From a virus: 21,711 nt of DNA. Position numbers and translations under genes: made by a program. The stretch spans positions 1 through 21,711 of the IMG/VR virus record IMGVR_UViG_3300023109_000170; one strand, given 5' to 3'. Of this stretch, positions 1 through 6,427 are shown piece after piece (the first letter of the stretch is position 1; each line of letters opens with the position of its first letter). Under the pieces are notes generated by a model that saw only the letters and a program-made list of their open reading frames with translations, was not told where the DNA came from and made no database searches.

Positions 1-1374
1 CAAGCGCCGAACAAGAAAGGCATTCGTCGTTCTCGTTGGGTTATCATTCGCAACACCGGACCAGAGCTTAAAACCACCACAATTAAGACATGGTTGGATT
101 GGTTGCCGGAAGATGTGTGGGGCAGGTTCCAGTGGTCGCCTCCCTACACACACCACATAAAGCGTGGCCGGTTGGACTGCGAAGTTATTTTTTTAGCGCT
201 AGATCGCCCAGAAGATGTGAAGAAGCTACTCAGCCTTGAGCTTACTGGCGGCTACATTAACGAAGCGCGTGAGGTTCCAAAGGCAATCTTTGATGGGCTA
301 ACCAGTCGTGTGCGTCGGTATCCTTCGATGCGTGACGGTGGGCCAACATGGTCTGGTGTTATTGCAGACACGAACGCCATGTCAGAAGATCACTGGATGG
401 CAATCATGGCTGGGTGGGCACCACCGCCAAGCGGTATGACAAAGCGCGAGCGTGATGCGCTTATCAAGCCAGCGGAGTGGTCGTTCTATGAACAGCCCCC
501 GGCTATGCACGAGCGGCGCGATTCCGAAGAGCGTGTTATTGGGCATGAGATTAACCCTAATGCAGACAATATGCAGAACTTGCACGAGGATTATTATCCG
601 CAGTTGGTGCTAGGCAAGTCGCCCGATTGGGTTGATGTGTATGTGTTCAATCGAATTGGCCGCGTTGTCGAGGGCCGCCCCGTGTACCGCGACTTTGTTC
701 GTGATGTTCACGTTGCCAAAGAACCCCTTATGCCTATGTCTGGCAAGCCAATCTTAATTGGAATGGACTTTGGCTTAACCCCTGCCGCTGTCTTTGGGCA
801 GAAGATTGGCAGACGCTGGTTAATTCTGCGAGAGCTTGTGGCTACTGACATGGGTACAGTCGGGTTTGCTGATGAGCTAAAAGAAGCTATGTCAAATTAC
901 CCAGGCTTTAACTTTAAGCTAACGGGCGATCCGGCGGGAGACTTCCGCGCACAGACTGACGAGACTACACCCTTTATGATTTTGCGCGCTGCTGGCTTGC
1001 CAGCCGTTCCCGCATCTAGTAATGACGTTGCCTTGCGGTTGGATTCAGTCCACGCCCCTCTGCAAAGAATGGTAGACGGCCAGCCAGGTATGTTAATAGA
1101 TCAGTCTTGCACGACAATCATTGCCGGCTTTGAAGGCGGCTATCAATACAAACGATTAAAAGTAAGCGGAGAGCGCTACACAGATTCGCCTAGCAAGAAT
1201 GAATACAGCCACCCGCACGATGCCTTGCAGTACCTAATGTTGTCAGGCGGAGAAGGCAGAGCTATTACAAGTTCGCCCATGACTGTAAAACCTTTTATTG
1301 CAAAGCGATCTGTTTCGCCGTATGAGGGGCGGAGAACAACCGTTCGTCGTCACACAATTTCGGGACGCGTCTAA
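1..1374 (+). CDS. terL: Terminase large subunit (5' partial)
   Basis: The reading frame is open from base 1, so the true start lies upstream; the TTG at 94 is internal. This is the ATP-driven DNA packaging motor and nuclease that docks on the portal. Visible residues begin in the ATPase domain: 'RNTGPELKTTTIKTW' (about residues 17-31) and 'ELTGGYINEAREVPKAI', the Walker B-like segment typical of this terminase group. The C-terminal RNase H-like nuclease follows: 'LIGMDFGLTPAA' with the first acidic residue, 'GDPAGDFRAQTDET', and 'HPHDALQYL' with the last acidic residue. The Walker A loop is not in the window. About 457 codons are visible; a full protein would probably be 530-560 aa. The stop overlaps the next start as TAATG. 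The assignment is firm; the packaging mechanism (cos, pac or terminal repeats) cannot be told from here. Confidence 0.95.
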   Translation, partial: QAPNKKGIRRSRWVIIRNTGPELKTTTIKTWLDWLPEDVWGRFQWSPPYTHHIKRGRLDCEVIFLALDRPEDVKKLLSLELTGGYINEAREVPKAIFDGLTSRVRRYPSMRDGGPTWSGVIADTNAMSEDHWMAIMAGWAPPPSGMTKRERDALIKPAEWSFYEQPPAMHERRDSEERVIGHEINPNADNMQNLHEDYYPQLVLGKSPDWVDVYVFNRIGRVVEGRPVYRDFVRDVHVAKEPLMPMSGKPILIGMDFGLTPAAVFGQKIGRRWLILRELVATDMGTVGFADELKEAMSNYPGFNFKLTGDPAGDFRAQTDETTPFMILRAAGLPAVPASSNDVALRLDSVHAPLQRMVDGQPGMLIDQSCTTIIAGFEGGYQYKRLKVSGERYTDSPSKNEYSHPHDALQYLMLSGGEGRAITSSPMTVKPFIAKRSVSPYEGRRTTVRRHTISGRV

Positions 1375-1580
1375 TGTGTTTTAAACCTAAAGTTCCAAAA
1401 GAATCCGCCGACTCTATTGCACAGCGCACTCGCGCCAAAGAACAAGCACAGGCTGAGACAAGCAGGCTTAAACGAGAGGGCCTTGAAGGGACAAAGCGCA
1501 CGGGCAGCGGGTCGATAGTCCGCAGCCTTTTGGCTTCACAAAACACCGGCGCTGGTTTTGGGCGTAATTACTTTGGCTGA
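1374..1580 (+). CDS. Small conserved phage protein between terminase and portal
   Basis: This encodes 68 aa starting at the ATG that overlaps the terminase stop by one base. The middle is charged and probably helical ('RTRAKEQAQAETSRLKREG', about residues 18-36). The tail is glycine-rich and ends 'GAGFGRNYFG'. Small proteins with a basic helix and a Gly/Phe-rich end are common beside terminase and portal genes in podoviruses, but I know of no assigned function. Position suggests a minor head or packaging accessory; that is inference. It has no signal peptide or membrane segment. The coupled TAATG start and the tight fit before the portal gene make a real gene likely. It overlaps the portal gene only if the portal uses an upstream TTG. 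Confidence 0.75.
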   Translation: MCFKPKVPKESADSIAQRTRAKEQAQAETSRLKREGLEGTKRTGSGSIVRSLLASQNTGAGFGRNYFG

Positions 1581-1590
1581 GTCATACCCA

Positions 1591-3153
1591 ATGCAGGGGC
1601 AAACTGCACCATCAGGTGAATCTGATCAGTCAATTCTTAGGGCGCGGAAAGCATTCGGCGCTAAAGAGAATAACTGGAACACACTCTTTGATGAGTGCTT
1701 TGATTATACAATGCCGGGTCGCACCGGCTTTTATGATGAAAGCCCTGGCCAACGACGCACGGCAGAAATCTTTGATGATACCGCCGTCGGTGGTGTGCAA
1801 GAGTTTGCAAGCAGAATCCAATCTGGATTGACGCCGGGGCATGTTCGTTGGGCTTCATTTGCCCCTGGACACACTGTGCCCGCAGAGCAAAAGCGAGAAA
1901 TGCTACAGCCGCTTGAAGATTTAAGCGGCCTTGTTTTTGATATTCTGCAACAAACAAACATCTCTGCCGAGCTACATGAATCTTATTTAGATTTGTCTGT
2001 TGGCACTGGCGTAATGCGTATCGACCAAGGCAATGCGCTAGAACTAATCCGATTCCGCTCTGTCCCAATGCCGTATGTTGCATTGGACGAGGGGCCGGAT
2101 GGGCGGATTGATGGTGTCTTTGTTAAGCACTTTCTTGAATACAATAAGATCGACAAGGTTTTTCCAGACGCAAAAAACCTTACGGAAGCCGATGCGCAAA
2201 ACAATAAGCGCTGTCAGCTAGTCGAGTCGTGTTATCGCGACTGGTCTAAAACCAATGAGTTTGTTTACACACATTGCTTGCATGATATGCGAACCGGCAA
2301 GCAGCTTATGAAAAAGACATTGAAGGGCATTGGCTCTTCACCGTTTATCGTATTCCGATGGGCTAAAGCAGCGGGCGAAGTTTGGGGTCGCGGCCCCGTG
2401 ATCAACTCACTGTCCAGCATTAAGACGGTCAATCTGGTAAGCCAATTGATTTTGGAAAACGCTGACCTTGCAGTTAGCGGAATGTGGCAGGTCGATGATG
2501 ACGGCTCGATCAACCCTGATACAATCAGGATTGCACCCGGTGCCGTTATTCCTGTAGCGCCAAATACCAGAGGTTTGCAGCCGCTGCCTTCTGCTGGCCG
2601 CTTTGATCTAAGCGGTATTGTGCTTGAGGATTTAAGATCGGCTATACGCCGATCTCTATTTAACGAACAGATGGGTTCGCCTAACCTATCTCCCAAAACA
2701 GCAACAGAAATTGCAGAGCGGATGGCAGACTTAAGCCGCCGCCTTGCTGGAACTTACTCGCGCCTTCAAAACGAACTCGTTGTTCCTTTGATGCAGCGCA
2801 CAATATTTATATTGCGACAGCGAGGACTGGTTGAAACTCCGCCTATTAACGGAGTGGATATTCGAGTTATCGCTTCCGCTCCACTATCGCAGGCACAGCG
2901 CTTCCAAGATATTGAAAACTTCTCGCGCTTTATGCAGCTATTGGGTGGACTGTTCGGGCCGCAGATTTCGAACCTTATGGTCGATCAGGCAAAAGCAACA
3001 GACTATCTTGCGGATAATCTGGCCGTTCCACAAACCTTAATACGAACACCGGAAGAAAGAGAAACTCTAATGCAACAGCTTATGGCTACGCAAAATCCAC
3101 AAATGGGAGAAGAGAGTGAAGCCCCCCAGCAACCCAGCGCACCTATCGGCTGA
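1591..3153 (+). CDS. Portal (head-to-tail connecting) protein
   Basis: The portal forms the dodecameric ring at the capsid vertex through which DNA enters and leaves, and on which the terminase and tail assemble. The protein is about 520 aa, close to T7 gp8 (536 aa). The N-terminal part carries the style of the podovirus head-tail connector family: 'NNWNTLFDECFDYTMPGR', 'RRTAEIFDDTAVGGVQEFAS' and 'LTPGHVRWASFAPG'. Later come 'EVWGRGPVINSLSSIKTVN' and 'NLSPKTATEIAERM', the crown/stem side. I chose ATG 1591, 11 bases after the previous stop, with a weak GAG upstream. TTG at 1558 or 1573 in the same frame would add 11 or 6 residues and overlap the 68-aa gene. The C-terminus is Gln/Pro-rich. Identity is firm, the start less so. 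Confidence 0.93.
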   Translation: MQGQTAPSGESDQSILRARKAFGAKENNWNTLFDECFDYTMPGRTGFYDESPGQRRTAEIFDDTAVGGVQEFASRIQSGLTPGHVRWASFAPGHTVPAEQKREMLQPLEDLSGLVFDILQQTNISAELHESYLDLSVGTGVMRIDQGNALELIRFRSVPMPYVALDEGPDGRIDGVFVKHFLEYNKIDKVFPDAKNLTEADAQNNKRCQLVESCYRDWSKTNEFVYTHCLHDMRTGKQLMKKTLKGIGSSPFIVFRWAKAAGEVWGRGPVINSLSSIKTVNLVSQLILENADLAVSGMWQVDDDGSINPDTIRIAPGAVIPVAPNTRGLQPLPSAGRFDLSGIVLEDLRSAIRRSLFNEQMGSPNLSPKTATEIAERMADLSRRLAGTYSRLQNELVVPLMQRTIFILRQRGLVETPPINGVDIRVIASAPLSQAQRFQDIENFSRFMQLLGGLFGPQISNLMVDQAKATDYLADNLAVPQTLIRTPEERETLMQQLMATQNPQMGEESEAPQQPSAPIG

Positions 3154-3406
3154 TGGGTTTGTAAGAACCCAAGAATCAGATGCGCGAATAAATCAAATCA
3201 TTGCTGCTACATTTAAGACTGGCACAGGGAAAGAAACGCTGGCTTATCTTCGCAGCATCACACAGCAAGTAGTTTGCACACCAGATCACAGCGATGCGTA
3301 TGTCCGCCACATGGAGGGCAAGCGTGATCTTGTGGCAATTATTATGAAGCGGATAGAGGAACACGACAATGCTGAACGACAGAGAATCAGAAAATCCAGA
3401 ACCTGA
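3116..3406 (+). CDS. Bbp19-like small head-region protein
   Basis: This encodes 96 aa and begins with GTG at 3116 inside the portal gene, behind a purine-rich GGGAGAAGA stretch. It overlaps the portal end by 38 nt. The core 'GTGKETLAYLRSITQQV' and 'MEGKRDLVAIIMKRIEE' resembles the small Bbp19-type proteins found between portal and scaffold genes in Bordetella BPP-1-like and many marine podoviruses; this is pattern recognition, not a search result. Such proteins are small, helical and of unknown function. Position between portal and scaffold suggests a role in procapsid assembly. No membrane segment is seen. Its 3' end overlaps the scaffold gene, also by 38 nt, so translation of the three genes is probably coupled. 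Confidence 0.8.
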   Translation: MKPPSNPAHLSADGFVRTQESDARINQIIAATFKTGTGKETLAYLRSITQQVVCTPDHSDAYVRHMEGKRDLVAIIMKRIEEHDNAERQRIRKSRT

Positions 3407-4097
3407 AGAGGGGGCTGAGTTTACAGAAGAGCAAGCTGTAGACAGGCCAGAGTGGCTGCCAGAAAAGTTTACTTCTCCAGAAGCGTTAGCTCAAAGTTAT
3501 TCTGAACTTGAGAAAGCGTTCCATGGAAAAAAAGAAGAGATTGAGGCAGCAGTTCGAGAGCAAATTGCATCCGAAGTCCCTGAAGGCGTTCCAGAAACCC
3601 CTGGAGATTATGCATTTCCTGAAACCCTTGAGGTTGATGAAGACGCATTTAATGAAAGCGAACTTGCAACATGGTGGAGAGAAACCTGTCATGCAGCCCG
3701 TTTGCCACAAGAAGCATTTAATGAAGGACTTGAAACCTATGCTCGCGCAATGATGGGGCCAGACCCTGCTGTTGAAATGCAAGCACTGGGCGAGAATGCG
3801 CAAGCACGTATTTCTGCTGTCGCAGCTTGGGCCGACACAAATGTTTCTGATGAGGGAGAGTACGCCGCTTTACAGCGGATGGCACAAACCGCTTCTGGCA
3901 TTCAGCTTTTGGAAAAAATGATGGGCGGCTCAACAACAGGTGCATCTATTTCTTCTAGTGATGGTCAGCCAACACTAACAGTAGAAGAGTTGATTGAAGC
4001 ACAAAATGACGAGCGTTATTGGAACCCCAATAAACGCGATCCTTCCTTTGTGGCAAAAGTGGATGAGATGAATGCGAGGTACTATAAAAACCGTTAA
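3369..4097 (+). CDS. Capsid scaffolding / assembly protein
   Basis: This encodes 242 aa, very acidic at the N-terminus ('EPEEGAEFTEEQ'), followed by 'RPEWLPEKFTSPEALAQSY', the 'PEWLPEKF...A..Y..LE' signature of T7 gp9-type scaffolds, then a charged helix ('KAFHGKKEEIEAAVREQI'). The C-terminal part is helical and ends 'RDPSFVAKVDEMNARYYKN', a likely capsid-binding helix. T7 gp9 is 307 aa, so this one is shorter. Scaffolds guide capsid protein into a procapsid and are later released. It sits downstream of the portal as expected; the acetyltransferase gene then separates it from the capsid gene. ATG 3369 lies within the previous gene's end, and its own end overlaps the next gene by 26 nt. Identity rests on composition, order and the N-terminal signature. 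Confidence 0.85.
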   Translation: MLNDRESENPEPEEGAEFTEEQAVDRPEWLPEKFTSPEALAQSYSELEKAFHGKKEEIEAAVREQIASEVPEGVPETPGDYAFPETLEVDEDAFNESELATWWRETCHAARLPQEAFNEGLETYARAMMGPDPAVEMQALGENAQARISAVAAWADTNVSDEGEYAALQRMAQTASGIQLLEKMMGGSTTGASISSSDGQPTLTVEELIEAQNDERYWNPNKRDPSFVAKVDEMNARYYKNR

Positions 4098-4533
4098 GCC
4101 AAGCGACATTGATAATGTAATGGCAATGGGTCGAGCGCTCCATCTGGAGTCTCGATACCGGCATATTCCATTTGATGAATCGGTTGTTGCGGAAACTTTT
4201 TTAAACTTGCATCATCAAGACGATGTTTTGTTTTCTGTCTTTGCCTGCATTGCAGACAAGCCAGTTGGGATTATGTGCGCAATAAAAACCAACCTGTATT
4301 TTTCTAGCAAGAAATTTACATCGGATTTATTGTTCTACGTTAAACCAGAAGCGCGTGGCGGAACGTCTGCTCTTAACTTAATCCGAAGCTACACAAGCTG
4401 GGCACAAAAAGACCCCGATGTCGCAGAGATTCAGCTTGGCGTGACAACCGGCATAGCGGAAGACAAGACAGCAGGGTTCTTAAAAAAACTAGGATATAGC
4501 AAAAGTGGGGAACAGTTTGTTTTTATGGATTGA
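4072..4533 (+). CDS. GNAT-family N-acetyltransferase
   Basis: This encodes 153 aa, the size of a single GNAT domain, which moves an acetyl group from acetyl-CoA to an amine. Visible elements: N-terminal 'TIKTVKPSDIDNVMAMG' (beta1-alpha1), 'VFACIADKPVGIMCA' (beta2-beta3), 'LLFYVKPEARGGTSALNLI' (beta4 and the acetyl-CoA-binding loop, with a degenerate R-G-G version of the usual RxxGxG/A), 'AEIQLGVTTGI' (beta5) and 'GFLKKLGYSKSGEQFVF' (typical C-terminal GNAT end). ATG 4072 lies in the scaffold 3' end (26-nt overlap). It sits between scaffold and capsid genes, an unexpected place for an enzyme. The substrate is unknown: capsid, scaffold or a host protein are all possible. The fold call is confident, the role open. 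Confidence 0.87.
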   Translation: MRGTIKTVKPSDIDNVMAMGRALHLESRYRHIPFDESVVAETFLNLHHQDDVLFSVFACIADKPVGIMCAIKTNLYFSSKKFTSDLLFYVKPEARGGTSALNLIRSYTSWAQKDPDVAEIQLGVTTGIAEDKTAGFLKKLGYSKSGEQFVFMD

Positions 4534-4558
4534 CAAAATCTGCTTAATCTGTAATTAA
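4530..4558 (+). promoter_or_regulatory. Weak candidate sigma70-type promoter before the capsid leader
   Basis: A perfect TTGACA occurs at 4530-4535, straddling the acetyltransferase stop codon. At 17-nt spacing the -10 position reads AATTAA (4553-4558), a poor match. A better -10 match, TGTAAT (4550-4555, five of six), is only 14 nt away, which is short. The hexamer alone could be chance. If active, it would give the capsid gene its own transcript starting within the structured leader. Confidence 0.25.
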
Positions 4559-4673
4559 GCGATCAGGTCCATATCAAGACGATGAGCCATTAACTTGGGA
4601 ACTCATGCCGGTCTGAGGTTGGGAAACCGACAGCCAACCAGTTGCATACGCAACATTTAGATCGGAGACTCTT
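4534..4673 (+). promoter_or_regulatory. Structured 5' leader of the major capsid gene
   Basis: This is the longest gap in the window (140 nt) and it directly precedes the most highly expressed structural gene. It contains several inverted repeats: GCTTAAT/ATTAAGC (4542-4548/4554-4560, loop CTGTA); ATGAG/CTCAT (4582-4586/4602-4606) enclosing CCA/TGG (4587-4589/4596-4598); GG, CTG and GGTT (4610-4620) pairing with AACC, CAG and CC (4625-4635) around a GGGA tetraloop; and GTTGC/GCAAC (4641-4645/4650-4654, loop ATAC) just before the Shine-Dalgarno GGAG (about 4664-4667). GGTTGG (4617-4622) can instead pair with CCAACC (4634-4639), excluding the GGGA hairpin. A role in mRNA stability or translation control is inference. 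It matches no riboswitch or ribozyme class that I recognise. Confidence 0.5.
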
Positions 4674-5492
4674 ATGAGCGATACCATTACACAAGCTTTT
4701 ATCACGCAGTTTGAGCGTGATGTTCATCTCGTATACCAACGCCAGGGTTCGAAGTTCCGTGGCACCGTTCGCACGAAAACGGTTGTTGGTAACACTGTCC
4801 GTTTTCAAAAGCTCGCCAAGGGCGTTGCAACGACTAAAGGTCGCCATGCGGACATCGTCCCAATGGACCTTGAGCACAGCAATGTTGAAGCCACAATGGC
4901 TGATTATTATGCTGGCGATTATGTTGATGTTCTTGACGAACTGAAAACCAACATTGATGAGCGTATGATCGTTGCTCAGTCTGGCGCTTATGCGCTTGGC
5001 CGCACGACGGATGACATCATTATTGCCGCCGCAGAAACCACGGGCAGCACCATTGCTAATGGCGGTACGGGCCTCACCAAAACAAAAGTCCTTGAAGTCT
5101 TTGAGACTTTCAATGCGAACGATGTTCCGGATGACGGCCAGCGTTGGATGGCGATTTCTCCAAAGGCATGGACTGATCTTCTTTCTGAAGATTCCTTCGC
5201 CTCGGCTGACTTCATCGGCCTTGACGAACTGCCGTACAAAGGCGGAATGACCGCTAAACGGTGGCTTGGATTCAACATCTTTACGCACTCGGGTTTGACT
5301 GTAGCGGCGAACATTCGCAACTGCATTGCCTACCATATGTCTTCTTTGGGTCACGGCATCAACTCTGAAGTCCAGACGCGGATTGATTACGTTCCGCAGA
5401 AAGCGTCCAATCTGATCAACTCAAGCCTGTCTATGGGGTCTGTTTTGATTGATGGCGCTGGTTGCCTGGTTGTCGAAGTTGACGAATCCTAA
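4674..5492 (+). CDS. Major capsid protein
   Basis: This encodes 272 aa that build the icosahedral shell. The N-terminus 'ITQAFITQFERDVHLVYQRQ' with 'GSKFRGTVRTKTVVGNTVRF' and 'DYVDVLDELKTNIDERM' is characteristic of the HK97-fold capsid proteins of BPP-1-like and marine podoviruses. 'QRWMAISPKAWTDLL', 'FNIFTHSGL' and 'RIDYVPQKASNLINSSLSMG' match the later P- and A-domain strands of that group. The start is fixed by GGAG six to seven bases upstream of ATG 4674. Tandem stops TAATAG end the gene, as often seen in highly expressed genes. The long structured leader and the terminator after the next gene suggest expression as a strong two-gene unit. It is preceded by scaffold and GNAT genes and followed by a small head protein. 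Confidence 0.92.
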   Translation: MSDTITQAFITQFERDVHLVYQRQGSKFRGTVRTKTVVGNTVRFQKLAKGVATTKGRHADIVPMDLEHSNVEATMADYYAGDYVDVLDELKTNIDERMIVAQSGAYALGRTTDDIIIAAAETTGSTIANGGTGLTKTKVLEVFETFNANDVPDDGQRWMAISPKAWTDLLSEDSFASADFIGLDELPYKGGMTAKRWLGFNIFTHSGLTVAANIRNCIAYHMSSLGHGINSEVQTRIDYVPQKASNLINSSLSMGSVLIDGAGCLVVEVDES

Positions 5493-5515
5493 TAGCTGCT
5501 TAAAGGAGAAATATC

Positions 5516-5752
5516 ATGGCGTTTGATGCAACTGAAATGAAGCGTATCGCGGGCGCTTCCGAAAGTTTCTACACCTACCGCACGGCTGACGCTATTGCGA
5601 CTGTTGGGGCTTCAGGTTATTTCAATAACCACGCCGACAGCATTCGTTATGGCGATATCATCAAGGCGTTCGATACGAACAACAACACCCTTGGTGAGTT
5701 GGTTGTTACCTCGGCAAACCTTGCCACTCCGGTAACGACCGCCACGACGTAA
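5516..5752 (+). CDS. Small head protein, candidate capsid decoration / head fibre base
   Basis: This encodes 78 aa, with a strong Shine-Dalgarno (AAAGGAG) eight bases before ATG 5516. The sequence 'SFYTYRTADAIATVGASGYF' followed by 'IRYGDIIKAFD' and 'GELVVTSAN' has the pattern T-x-D-x-x-A-T-V-x-x-x-G-Y-F that I associate with small beta-rich proteins encoded directly after capsid genes in many podoviruses and some siphoviruses. They are often annotated as head fibre or decoration proteins. No signal peptide or membrane segment is present. It lies 23 bases after the capsid gene and before a strong terminator, so it is likely made in large amounts with capsid protein. Binding to the capsid surface is inference. 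Confidence 0.75.
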   Translation: MAFDATEMKRIAGASESFYTYRTADAIATVGASGYFNNHADSIRYGDIIKAFDTNNNTLGELVVTSANLATPVTTATT

Positions 5753-5790
5753 CAATAGGGCCTTATTAGGCATATTGTTTTGTGTTACGA

Positions 5791-5823
5791 GAGGGGGGTA
5801 GGCGGTGGCCTGCCCCTCTTTTG
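5791..5823 (+). terminator. Rho-independent terminator after the capsid unit
   Basis: A 13-bp GC-rich stem is formed by GAGGGGGGTAGGC (5791-5803) and GCCTGCCCCTCTT (5808-5820) with three G-T wobbles and a GGTG loop, followed by a short T run (the stretch reads CTCTTTTGCTTT). It lies between the small head protein and the tail genes on the coding strand. It would end or thin transcripts carrying the capsid genes while allowing some read-through into the tail operon. No clear promoter follows it before 5845. Confidence 0.85.
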
Positions 5824-5844
5824 CTTTAAAGACTGGAGTTACAG

Positions 5845-6411
5845 ATGGCAACCAAAGTTGAGCTTTGTAGTCGTGCGTTGGTTTTGATCGGTGCAAACCC
5901 AATCAATTCCTTTAACGATAATACTACAGAGTCAGATTCTGCCAGCCATCTCTATGATGAGGTTGTTGAAAACGAACTGTCATCTTACCCATGGTCTTTT
6001 GCAAAAAAGCAGGAACAGCTATCACGATTAACTACCGATCCAATTGCAAACTATAATTCTGCCTATCAGGTTCCGGCAGATTGTTTTCGCATAGATCAAA
6101 TTACAAGCGGGAATACGACCCAAGACTTTCGCAGGATTGGCGATGTAATCCATACCAATGCTGGTGAATCAGATAAACTTTTTGCTGACTACACAGCAAG
6201 CATTGCCATTGAAGAGTGGCCTCCATATTTCCGCAAAATGATTTTGTATAAGCTGGCATCAATCTTTGCTCTTTCTGTCGCGCAGCAGGTTGATCTTGCG
6301 GACTACATGTCCAAAACTGCAATGAGCCAAATGCGAGTTGCAAAGCAAGCAGACGCAAGCGCACAAACTAATCGTCGAGTTCGCCCACGGAATCTTTATG
6401 CTGCCCGTTAA
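5845..6411 (+). CDS. T7 gp11-like tail tube / head-tail adaptor protein
   Basis: This encodes 188 aa, similar in length to T7 gp11 (196 aa). The N-terminus 'VELCSRALVLIGANPINSF' followed by 'DEVVENELSSYPWSFAKKQ' is the hallmark of tail tubular protein A: a helix, the L-x-x-I-G-x-x-P-I motif and the Y-P-W-x-F-A segment. 'YQVPADCFRIDQI' and 'WPPYFRKMILYKLASIFAL' also match the family. Such proteins form the ring joining portal to nozzle. GGAG lies a few bases before ATG 5845, which begins just downstream of the terminator. The gp12-like gene follows 16 bases later, preceded by the same TTACAG ATG start context. Confident from motif and order. Confidence 0.9.
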   Translation: MATKVELCSRALVLIGANPINSFNDNTTESDSASHLYDEVVENELSSYPWSFAKKQEQLSRLTTDPIANYNSAYQVPADCFRIDQITSGNTTQDFRRIGDVIHTNAGESDKLFADYTASIAIEEWPPYFRKMILYKLASIFALSVAQQVDLADYMSKTAMSQMRVAKQADASAQTNRRVRPRNLYAAR

Positions 6412-6427
6412 GGTTTAAGGATTACAG

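Noticed and set aside
185-196. T-rich slippery-looking run (ATT TTT TTA) in the terminase gene.
   Set aside because: The zero frame continues through conserved terminase motifs, so a shift would only truncate the protein.
1661-2696. Several 70-143-codon minus-strand frames opposite the portal gene.
   Set aside because: Low-complexity composition, no motifs and mutually overlapping; they mirror the portal codons.
3521-3535. A-rich slippery stretch (GGA AAA AAA G) early in the scaffold gene, a possible -1 frameshift site.
   Set aside because: The -1 frame meets a stop within a few codons, no stimulatory hairpin is obvious, and scaffolds of this family are single-frame.
4542-4560. GCTTAAT/ATTAAGC hairpin as a terminator of the upstream operon.
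   Set aside because: The stem is AT-rich and only 7 bp, and no T run follows; kept only as part of the leader structure.
4575-4625. Possible hammerhead-type ribozyme core (GATGAG ... GGGAA) in the capsid leader.
   Set aside because: The required CUGA before the core is absent, and ATGAG pairs with CTCAT instead, so the catalytic geometry does not fit.
4590-5354. A 254-codon open frame on the minus strand opposite the capsid gene.
   Set aside because: It lies fully antisense to a confident capsid gene, has no recognisable domain or good ribosome site, and long antisense frames are expected from codon bias.
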